Shown here: piece by piece, positions 1 through 12,000 of the stretch
Layout: the number at the start of each line of letters is the position of its first letter
Position numbering within the stretch: the stretch's first letter is position 1
From: Tubiluchus corallicola
Taxonomy: Eukaryota > Priapulida > Priapulimorpha > Priapulimorphida > Tubiluchidae
NCBI GenBank assembly: GCA_030141605.1
Contig: JAQGDQ010000006.1
Coordinates: 1,309,501-1,373,500 of the forward strand
Direction of reading: 5' to 3'
DNA: 64,000 nt
Made by a program: the position numbers and the translations under genes
The notes under the pieces: generated by a model
What the model was told of the DNA's origin: nothing
Database searches by the model: none
The model's input: the letters and a program-made list of their open reading frames with translations, nothing else

Positions 1-1
1 G

Positions 2-68
2 TTGATAATTGCCGGCATTATTTTTGTGATTTTGGTAGCTTTATTTCTAGCAGCAGTGTACATAGCAG
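2..68 (+). CDS. Exon with signal-anchor transmembrane helix
   Basis: Read from position 2, this encodes about 20 consecutive hydrophobic residues (LIIAGIIFVILVALFLAAVY) and ends at a GTATGC donor in phase 1. A single uncleaved helix before a SEA domain is the usual N-terminal anchor of type II transmembrane proteases. The cytoplasmic tail and start codon are outside the window. Confidence 0.8.
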
Positions 69-3000
69 GTATGCCACTAATTTGTGTACAAATTAGGTGA
101 AAATAGGGGTAGAACTTTTGACAAATATAATCTTGAATATGAGATTAAAAGTTTGAATGGACTAAAATTAGACTAGAACATGAATGTAAATATCCTAAAC
201 TGTTAAGTATTTGTCTAATCTAGTCTAACTTGCCAAGCTTAAGAGGTAGGCCTATACAACTAGAGTCATGAAGCTGACAATTAAGAACTGTAGGTATGAA
301 ATTTCTAACACTAAATTTGTGTTCGATTTACATATTATCTTATTAAAAATTCAGCACGTTTAATTGTACACTTAATATGTACGTTCATTTTTATTTTTCT
401 ACTTAGTTATTTTTAATTCAGTTATTAATTATATGATTTTTTCCTTTGATTTCAAATTCACATTGCATTTGCATTACTGACTGTTATAGATATAACGCAT
501 TTGCTATTATGCAAAAATTGAAAGCTTCAAATACACGAATTCTCAATAATAAAATAATGAACCTAGTTTAGTAAGTCTCAATTGTCAAACACAAGAGGTT
601 CTAAACAATAAACGCACATGAACGAAAACCTTGAAACGATTTTGGTAGCTGTGTCTGTTTAGCTGCTTCTGGCTAAGTTTTACAAAATAAATCACACGGA
701 AAATGACATTTTGATGGTGGTCGTCAATTAGCTATGGTATTGCTTTTCCGCCTACTGTAGGAGTGTGGATAGCAAAAAATTGGATAAAAAATTACAATTG
801 GTTAAAAACAACCCACTAAATACGAAAAATATCTTAAACAATTTTTAGCTACACTGATATGTCCGTAACAATTCTGCTAAACAGTTAAGAAAATCTATAC
901 TGTTCACCATGCACAGCTAGCTGCTGTACAATCTAGTAAATCTAGAGCTCAGTATTTACTAAGCAGGATGTTGGCACTGACTGACAGTGCAGAGAATAAC
1001 AATAGTTATTGTACCATACATATATGCAGGGGTTCCTTGTAGTGATAACACAACCATATCTTACAGTATAGGTTTGGTTATTGTACTCTAGTATACAGTC
1101 TCAGAATGACCAAACTGGCCACTATCAAATCCTTACAAGAAAGACTACATATTTCAAGTTAAATTGAATTATTTTAAGAAATATGTTTTTCCAAGCCATT
1201 TGCATAAGTAAAAGAATGCAGTTTCATAAACTCAGAAGCATTTGGCAAATAAATGTAATTCATATAGAAACACTTTGGAAAAAAATGGTGTACTCTTTTT
1301 CATTAGGGCATGTATTCTTGGTGTAATATGCAAGGTTTTAAATACATGACTATACTTTAGTTGGTTTGAAGATGGGCAAACAAAGTTCAGTTACTTCACC
1401 TTTAACACAAAGGGATCCAAGAATTGGTAAGTAAACAAATAGATATTAACATAAAAATATTCTGCCTTATATCAATCAAAACTTCATAGCCAAATTACAA
1501 GTATAATTTTTAGCATCAAACAATGCGAAACTGTTAATGGCCATCAATGGCACGTCACCTGTACTATAAATGCACTCAACTATAACCTTTAGCCGCAACA
1601 GTAATGACCTTCTCTACATCTCTAAGCTATCATAGTTTTCCATTAGGTAAATTATCTACTATTGTTCCCAGTTACATGAGTTAAAAATAGGGAAAACTGC
1701 TACTGTTATTTATATAATTTATAATAATATTTCAGAGGATGTATTAGTAGGGGAAATGACAATAGAGAATTTAAATTATCAACCAGAATACAAGAACCCT
1801 GAGTCAAAACAATATAAGCAACTCGAAGCTAAAGTGAAAACAGGGGTAAGTATAAAAAATCTGATAAAGGTTTTGAAAGATGCAATGCTAAATTCGTAAC
1901 TGAGGTAAAACCATTTGACTGTTCTAAAAGCTTAGTCAAACAGCATAAGTGACACTTCAGCACCACTAATGCAGTTTGTGAAAATAACGACAACACGACA
2001 TGCAAAAGTTTCACTTGCTTATTTTATCTGCCTATTCTCTCTCTTTCTCTTATTAGTGATGTTGACCTTGGCCAATTGGTTTTAACACATATTTTAACGT
2101 CACTTAGAGTACTAAACCATACTGCAAAAAATTTTCAGCTTAAAGTATTCCAAGCACAGCACTCATTCAGATTCATAGCTATGTTTTTGTAAAACTTTAC
2201 AAAACTCCACATCTGGGAAGGAGTTCACAATCTTACCTCACAGGAACAGTTGCGTTTCTCAAAAACAACCTGAAAAATTGGTGAAGAACATGACCCTAAT
2301 TGAAAGAAGTTCAAAGTTTACATTTAATTTACTGAAATAATACACTGTTTTAGTAATGTAAATTTTTGCAAATTATATAGTAAGAAAAGCATCCCATTGT
2401 GCCATACCATTTTAAAACCTGCTAGTATAATAATGTTCAAAAATATTTTTACTACTTGGCAATGATACTGAATTGTAGGTAGGGTATTACCAAATATTTT
2501 GATAATGAGTAAGTGACACAATGCAAGCCCTCAATAGAATTCTCGTTCTGCATGAGCAGTGAATAACAGACATACTCTAATCTTAAACACACAAGTATAA
2601 ATTTGTTTGCGTAAATGTTGTTTGTACAAATTCTGTTTTGCAGATTAAAGAAGCATTGAGCTACGATCCACATCTAAATATAATTGATGATATACATATA
2701 TTGGAGTTCAGGTGCTAACATTTGACAAAATATACATTATTGTGAAATATTGTGAAAGTAATATTACTATAAGTTTTCAAATCAACCTTAAAATATTATA
2801 ACCTACTCCATACTTTTTAAGGAATGCCAAGTTAACAATATCAGATTTGATTAATTTGTGGAGCCGATGAGATTTAGCTATGATGCTAAACAGAAGTGCA
2901 TTTTTATAACTTATCCTACCTTGTGTAATATCATACAGGCCAGGCAGTGTGAAGACGAGGTTCGCAGCCAGAGTTAAGTCACCTCAAGAAGTAGATGCTG

Positions 3001-6000
3001 TAAGCCTGGAAACTGCCATAGCAGAAGCTCTTATTAAGTATGCAGAGAAAAATGATAACAATATAGGAGATCTGCAAACAAAACTCGACTTTGCTGTGAC
3101 TACAGAAGGTGAGTTTGTCCAGCAACAGTAAAAAGAATAATACGGGAAACAATTGGGCATGGGGGGGAGTAGTTTTACCCTGCGATCCAGGTTTTTTGTT
3201 GTAGAATGTGTACTTTACAAATAAGAGAGTTGCTAGCTGATGTTAAGCCTATTTACAGACAGTGCTAATGTTATTGTGAATGTGAAAAGAAATAGAAGAG
3301 ATACAATAAAAAGGAGAAAAGACGGTTACAGTACAGGAAAGGTAAATGTCCGGAATTCCACATTCTACTTTGGTTTCCAGTGTATGTTTTGCTGTGAATA
3401 GTGAGCAAAAATTCAACAAAAATCGTCATAATTTAATAATTTTATTACTCTGGATTAAATTTTTAAATTAGTGAATTAAATTTTTTTGAAATTCTGCCAG
3501 AAAGAAGGGAATTAAAAATTATATTTTTCCCTCAAAATATCTCAGTCCTTTCAGAATAGGGTTTGAGCAGAAAAACAAACTATAGAAAAACTGTTATGCA
3601 GGCAAGCAACCATTCATATTGCACTACGCAGAAAATTTGTATTACAAAAAATTTGAGCAGTTTTTTGACATTAAACTTGAGATCAATAATTTAAATTTAC
3701 TTTGGAGAATACCTGCAGAAAAATGAGTTGGTGCCCAAGATTTTGCGCCAGACTTCAAATGAGGTACTTTCCAGTGTTCTACAGATCCTGCAGTTGGTTG
3801 CACACACAGCTCTATAAGATACTATATGCCACTGAAAAGTATATGCCAAAAGCATACAAATGTGCTTGTGTGAAGCACTCGATGAATGCCTAAAAAACTC
3901 GCAAAATCATAAAATTATGACAAGCGACGTAGGCCTAAACTTTATGACTCTAGGTTACAATCCAAGACATCAACCAAGGTGAGATGTGGTCTCTCCAATG
4001 GAAACTGTCAACATGATTTGAATTCCATTCTGTGTATTTGCTACCGGATATATGTTCAGCTAGCAACTGCTTTGAAGACATATACAGCACTTTTAAAAAT
4101 GACCAACAGAGTCACTTGTATTCCATCTAATTACAAAATGTAACCAATTATTTTGAAGAATGACATGCTTGATTTATCTACATAATTTCAGACAACTTTC
4201 ACTGATTAATCCTAAAATCCATCATTCTAAGGAGAAATATACCCACGCAGACCAATTTCATTATTCTAAAGATGTATCAATAGTAAGAAATGAACACTGA
4301 AAATCGTTGCTTTTGAAGGTTTCAAACATATTTTGCACTCGCATATTACTTTATGTTCAGAAAGATCCAGGATGACTTAACGTGATGTGGCACAGTTACT
4401 GTTATCTTTACTATTTCTTTGGTTAAAGCCACCAACAAATTAGTTGGCTAAAGAAATATAGGTGGTGACTGTAAGTGTCAAGTCGACTATTCCTGAAAAA
4501 AAATCTTGATGTAGTTTTTTGTTTCAGAGTTTTTTAATGAATGCAAAATGAACAATGGAAACTGCAGTAACACATGCACTTGGATATTTGCTACAAACAA
4601 TTACATATGTGACTGTCCACCTGGCTATCAACTAAACCGAAATGGAAGAACTTGTGATGGTAAGAGGATGACTTAAATATGAATAGCAATAGTAATCTAA
4701 ATCTAAAGAATCACAATCTTAACTTCATGCATAATAATTTGTATTGTTGTAATTAAACCACAAATTTTTGAAGCATTCGACATAAAGCATTGTTGACCTG
4801 GTAGCTACAGCCACTGCCAGATGTCGTAAGCTACTACAGTGCATTCATCCACCGTGTGCAATTTCATCCACTGCTGGTACTTACGTATGAATAATGAAAC
4901 TGAACTGGTAGGTCAGGTTTCAAGAGATAATAAGCTTTCTAATTTGAACAACTATAGCATCTTACAGCCAGTCTTGACTAACTACTTTGCTTCTAATGTA
5001 ACCAAACATTACATACAGCAAAAAATTGTAGTTTTCTCAATTTCCTATAATTTTATTCTGAAATTTACTGAGTTAAAACATAAATCTATTTTCAGAAGCT
5101 CCAGAACCAACTACTTCTACACAAAGAACACCAGAGCCAACTACTTCATCTGAACCACAACCAGAACCAACCACTTCTACTGAGCCAGCACCAGAACCAA
5201 CTACTTCCACTGAGCCAACACCAGAACCAACCACTTCTACTGAACCACCACCAGAACCAACCACTTTGTCCGAACCAACACCAGAACCAACTACTTCTAC
5301 TGAGCCAACACCAGAACCAACCACTTCGTCTGAACCAACTCCAGAACTGACAACTTCTGCTGAACCAGCACCAGAACCAACCACTTCTACTGAACCAGCA
5401 CCAGAACTGACCACTTCTACTGAACCAACACCAGAACCGAAGACTTCTACTGAGCCAACACCAGAACCAACCACTTCTACTGAACCAGCACCAGAACCGA
5501 CCACTTCTACTGAACCAACACCAGAACCAAAGACTTCTACTCAGCCAACATCAGAACCAACCACTTCGTCTGAGCCAACACCAGAAACAACAACTGCTAC
5601 TGAACCAACACCAGAACCAACTACTTCGTCTGAACCAACACCAGAACTAACAACTTCTACTGAGCCAGCACCAGAACCAACCACTTCTACTGAACCAACA
5701 TCAGAACCAACCACTTCTACTGAACCAGCACCAGAACCAACCACTTCTACTGAGCCAGCAACAGAACCAACCACTTCTACTGAACCAACATCAGAACCAA
5801 CCACTTCTGCTGAACCAGCACCAGAACCAACCACTTCTACTGAGCCAGCACCAGAACCAACCACTTCTACTGAACCAACATCAGAACCAACCACTTCTGC
5901 TGAACCAGCACCAGAACCAACCACTTTGTCTGAACCAACACCAGAACCAACTACTTCTACTGAGCCAACACCAGAACCAACCACTTCGTCTGAACCAACA

Positions 6001-9000
6001 CCAGAACTGACAACTTCTGCTGAACCAGCACCAGAACCAACCACTTCTACTGAACCAGCACCAGAACCGACCACTTCTACTGAACCAACACCAGAACCAA
6101 AGACTTCTACTGAGCCAACACCAGAAACAACCATTTCTACTGAACCAGTACCAGAACCAACCACTTCTACTGAACCAACACCAGAACCAGTGACTTCCAC
6201 TGAGCCAACGCTACAGCTAACCACTTCTACTGAGCCAGCACCAGAACCAAACACTTCTGCTGAACCAACACCAGAACAAACCACTTCAACTGAACCAGCA
6301 CCTGAGCCAACCACTTCTGAGCCAACACCAGAACCAACCACTTCATCCGAACCAACACCAGAACCAACCACTTCTACTGAACCAACACCAGAACCAACCA
6401 CTTCATCCGAACCAACACCAGAACCAACCACTTCTGCTGAACCAGCACCAGAACCAACCACTTTGTCTGAACCAACACCAGAACCAACTACTTCTACTGA
6501 GCCAACACCAGAACCAACCACTTCGTCTGAACCAACACCAGAACTGACAACTTCTGCTGAACCAGCAGCAGAACCAACCACTTCTACTGAACCAGCACCA
6601 GAACCGACCACTTCTACTGAACCAACACCAGAACCAAAGACTTCTACTGAGCCAACACCAGAACCAACCACTTCTAGTGAACCAGCACCAGAACCGACCA
6701 CTTCTTCTAGCTTTTCCTTTCCAGTCCACACTGGAAGTCCAGAAGAATGTGCACCAGGTAAGTATAATATGATGGTGCTGAAACTTTACGGAATAATCCA
6801 TTTTAAAAATAATATAAACAAAGAAAACACACGTAGCTAAGATAGTCCAACCTTCTGAAACAATGTTTTTAAACAGCATGACAAAAATCACCCTTACAGA
6901 GCTTGAATTACAATGCTAAACGTCAGCAAGAATTCTCAACTAGAATGTGAGCAGTAAAACCAGTTGTTAAAGAAAGTAGTAAAATTAAAATCAAGTACAT
7001 AAGACTATTGTAACATTCATTTTTCATTGATCATTGCTTTGTTTTTTAAATATATATGTACAGTATATGTACGGAACCTGATTGTTTCTTCATTCTTTCA
7101 GACACGTTTACATGTACAGAAGGTGGATACAGCTTCATTCAGTGCTTACCTGAGACGTACAGATGTGATGGTGTTATAGATTGCTCAGATTCTACAGATG
7201 AAGAGGGATGTAATAATGAAGACTGTGATGGCAATTTTAGATGCAATAACACAAAATGCATTAACATGCATTACGTGTGTGATGGCATTTGGGATTGCAC
7301 TGATGGTATTTTTACTGCTATAATTTTTGTTCCAGCATGTCAGTTAGGAACACTAGCCACTATAACAGTTTAAATGTTATTTTATTGTTGTGTAACACAA
7401 TGCAAAAGCATAGAAACATAACATAACGTAACGAAATATAACATAATGTAATATGACGTAATGTAATTTGCTGTAATGTTACTTAATATTATTAACTGCC
7501 TGTAAGTGAAATATGGAAATTATCTTAACTGTGATATGAAACCAAGCCTTGCATATTCTTGGTAGCTCTGCTATTTCATAACCTGAACCTGATTTGTTTG
7601 TTTGACAATATTACAATATAACGAACATTGCTTTAACAAAATTCATTCATTAAATCTTGCAGGTAGTGATGAAGGTGAAATATGTACTTCCAAGACTTGT
7701 GATACAGATTCATACACATGCATGGATGGTTACTGTATACCGCAATCATGGTTGTGTGATGGAGAATTTGATTGTGTAGATGGAGATGATGAAAAATTAT
7801 GTGGTTAGTAACAGTTAAAACATTAAGATTTCATCTGACTGACAAGCATCTTTTGTTAATAATAGTAATGTGTTTGCATTGATGCAGGCTGTAGGCTGAT
7901 AGTAATACAATTAATGTCAGATTAGTCACACAAATTTGTATGTGCTTATGCTACCAGTGCAGAGAAAACCACCAGCTATGTTAAAGGAAAACCAGACGAT
8001 TGTTTAGACCCAATTTCATTTTAATTTACTGTCCAAAATATACATTTTATTGCCTATAAAGTTGGCAATTGTTTCTTGTATTTGAATAATTAGCTTAGAA
8101 AGTTAATTAATGGAACCAAACACAGCTATTGCTTATATCAGAAACTAACCTCAGTTTGTGCAATGGCAGGCATCTCCCTTGCGCATCAAGCACGTTTGCG
8201 TTAAATGTTACAGTACTGCTCTGACACATGACTGTTACATGACTGTTACGTAATCGCGTGATGTCACAGAAATGGGCTCTACGTCATATGACATTAGAAA
8301 CTAACACTGCAGCTCATGATCATGGTTATTTGTCGGTCACGCGAACATGACAAAAAGGCACCGTTGCCAATCTTAGTATCTTAGTAGATTCACTTAGTTG
8401 CACGTGACCTTGAAAGTAACAAAATTTGAGTATCCGAAGTAATTATTATTTAATCTAGGCTTTGATTTAAAAAAAGCTATTGTAGTTTTCAATATTTTAG
8501 AGCATTCTTTATTCTGTATTAATGTTTACACAATCGTCCGGTCTTCCTTTAATATTAACAAACCAACGATGAGAAGCTCGCAACAAAAGAGCAATAGTCA
8601 ATAGATTCTACTTCGGAAAAATTTTCAGCATTATAGCTGAATAAGTATGAAATTTAGAATACAGTTTCAAAAATTAGAAATCTTAATCTCTATTATAGAA
8701 ATTTTACTTGTAAGTTCAACAGCATTAATTTGATGTACTACTTAGTTTCCAGTGCAAACGAATGTGATGCTACGGATTTCTGGTGTCCAACAGACATGAT
8801 GTGCATTTCGCGTACTTGGACATGTGATGGTAAAGCAGACTGTAGCAATGGTGAAGACGAAGATGGAAGTTTGTGTAGTAAGTACTCTTATTAAAAATTG
8901 AAATAGTCCAAAAAGCAAAATGAAATACATAATTCAGCCACCTTAGTGAAAGCCACTTCAGCCAAATTGTGAAACTTAGTGATTCTATCAATTAAACAAA

Positions 9001-12000
9001 GCACATATGTAATAATTTCTTGAAGTTCAAGCCTCGAACTGATAATAGATGATGTTATATTCTCTTGGTGCACAAGAAAAAAATTAAACCTTTAGCTACA
9101 GACATGAACTTGAAAAGTGACAGATGCCTTCATGCCATTAAAACATACTGAAAAAACATCTAACAACTACATTTTAAGGAGCACATTACCTTGGATACCA
9201 GCAATGATAAGGTCCCACATATAGAACTATTAAGTTTGAATAGGATTCAAAAGAATTCCAAGTTCCAGCTCAAGATAAGTGTTTAGCAGGGTATCCAATA
9301 TCACATCATCATATGCCACTTTCTCTTGATTCCACTCCTACGAACACTATTTGAACTGCTACAGATAATAAAACTGTTGTTATTCTAATTATTGTTATAA
9401 CATTATAATTACTATTATTTTAGATTGCACAGCCGACGAGATGGCATGCGCAGTTGGTGGTTGTGTACCTTTACTTAATGCATGCAATGGAGTGAAAGAC
9501 TGTGGTGATGGCAGCGACGAATGGAATTGTGTCAGCATTGCTGGCGGTCAGCTGTTCGTATGGCATGCAGAGTTTGGCTATCAACCTGTGTGTACTGATC
9601 AATGGAGCAGAGACTGGGGAAATGCTGTCTGCTTACAACTTGGTTATAGGTAAAGTGCTAATAAGCTGACTGCAGCTGGCTGTAAAAACTGTCTTAAAAA
9701 CGTAGATTCAATGAGAAAGAGATGTCTTTCTCCTTTTAAAGATACCACCTGACAATTAAATGATTATTTTACAAAAAGTAATGGCTGGTAGGTGCCTGCA
9801 GAATAGTTGGTGACAACTAATCCTAGACCTTACATTAAAGTTGCAGACATTCTCACTTTTGTGCTATGTTCTGTAAAAGTGAGGAGAGCTTGCCTTATAA
9901 TGGAGTGCATTGGTAATACCCATATATACGAGTACCTAGTTCTACGAGATAGCCATCGATGGCAACAATTCATTGTTTAAGAACACAAGTCTGACATGTG
10001 ACATCTAGAAAAAAAACTTTCTACACCCTTGACCCTTAGAAAAATTCGTGCATTTCAAGTTCATACATTTAACACAGTGTTTATTTTTTTTAATAGTGGA
10101 ATTCTAGCATCATCTACATTACATGCAAACTATGAAGATAGGGGAAATTTTCATTTGATTGATGGTGCAGATCCGTTTTTGACAGAAATTTTGCAAAGTG
10201 CTGTAGATTACAGGTAATGATTAAGCACACTTCACAATCAATGGCTTGCTTCTAAAACTTGAGTATGCCTACCCAACTACTTTGTTACTGCTTTATTTGA
10301 AGTTTCCACTTTTAATGACTGGTTAAAGGACAGATGCACAGAAAATGTTGAAGTTGAGGTAATAGTTTCAAATGCCAAGCTGATTGGTGGGCCAATAATG
10401 AAAATCTTGGAAGATACTTCAGAAGGATATAAATCTGGAAAATTCTCAACTCCAAGTGTGTTATAATAAAATTATAACATAAGTGTAAGAATACAAATTA
10501 CTTAGTTACACCAATCTATACTGGTCTCCCTTTCAGTTGTGGTTTGTGAGTCCATAAATTACTTTTGTACTGTCTATGTAAATTCTGAGTCCTTAAATAA
10601 CATGAAATATATACGTGATTATATGCATATATAGCATAATGCACATCATGCATAAAAACATGCACTCCTGGTGCACTTTGTCGAAAACAAGAGGCACACT
10701 GTTTAATTTCTTCCATTCACTACATTATTATTTGTGTTATGTGCAGTTACGTATTTCCTTACTTGTTTCAGGTTTGCAGCAGACTGCATTGATAGGAGCT
10801 ACGTCATGATTGCTTGCCAGCAGTTCCAATGTGGCAACTGGTCAATGCCTGCTGCATTACTCCCCTCTCCGGCTCCAAGGCGTGTCAAGCGGTTAGTGGG
10901 TGGTGATGTGGCAATGGATGGAGAACTACCATCAGTAGCTATTGTTTATCACATCGAAACACAACAGCTATGTGTAGGGACCATAATCTCACCAATGTGG
11001 CTCATCACGTCAGCACGGTGTATAACTAAAATGTTAGTATAATATTTAAATTTTTAAAATTAAAATGTTTAACATTTAAGCAACATATTTGCACTATATA
11101 AATATGAAAATTACGGCTTCTGTTTTTAATGATGTAAATATGCTCATAGTTGATTATGTTTGTGAAATGGTTTTGTTCCAATCTATCAACTAGAAAATTG
11201 GACACCAGTGAGCATGGCATTCCTTTAAAATTTAGTCACCCGTTAATTTGAAATCACATTAAAGACAATGCTGCTGCAAAACTGAAGACATTCTAACTAA
11301 GATACATGTTTCACTTACAGTGATATGGATCCAAGTAAATATGCTATTGCTGGGGGAGCTTCATTCCCAAATCCATCAAATCCAAACACACAGCTCAGGA
11401 CAATACACAGGATAATTCTTCATCCCAAGGCACATTACACCAGGTAATACGTTAAACTGTTAATTTGAAATGAAATGGCCACGCAATTTTTTTGTTTAAA
11501 ACAACCAGTGTCACTTTTTACTAGAAAATGATTCAGAAAACAATGTGCTAATTGTCAGTACTATAAATTAAAGACTTCTAGATTTATACTTCAGTATTGC
11601 ATAATGCTTTTAACTGTTAAGTAATTTCATGCAAGTTATTCATAAGTGACAATTATCCAACCAACCATACAAGAAAAATGTATGTGGCACTGCATGCTAT
11701 GGTATCTTACATTTGCTGTGCAATGCGAATATTTCATATTCTGTTAGATTTCTTAATAAATAAGCAGTCTAGTTTTGCAAATTATTATTTTTTACTTTTG
11801 ACTACCAATTAAACAAAATAACTTCAAGATTAAGTATAACTGTAGTTAGCTTTAAATTAACTTTTTCAATATTTTTCAGATTCTTCCCAGATTATGATAT
11901 TGCATTGATAAAGCTAACTTTACCATTTAACTTTGATACCTATATCCAAGCAATATGTCTTCCCCAGCAAGCGGTAGCAACAGGAACCAAGTGCACAACT

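Noticed and set aside
5541-6731. Long minus-strand open frame (396 codons, VGSGAGSVEV repeats) opposite the mucin exon
   Set aside because: It is the antisense shadow of the 30-bp repeat; any 30-bp unit open in one frame stays open throughout, and no splice or family signal supports it.
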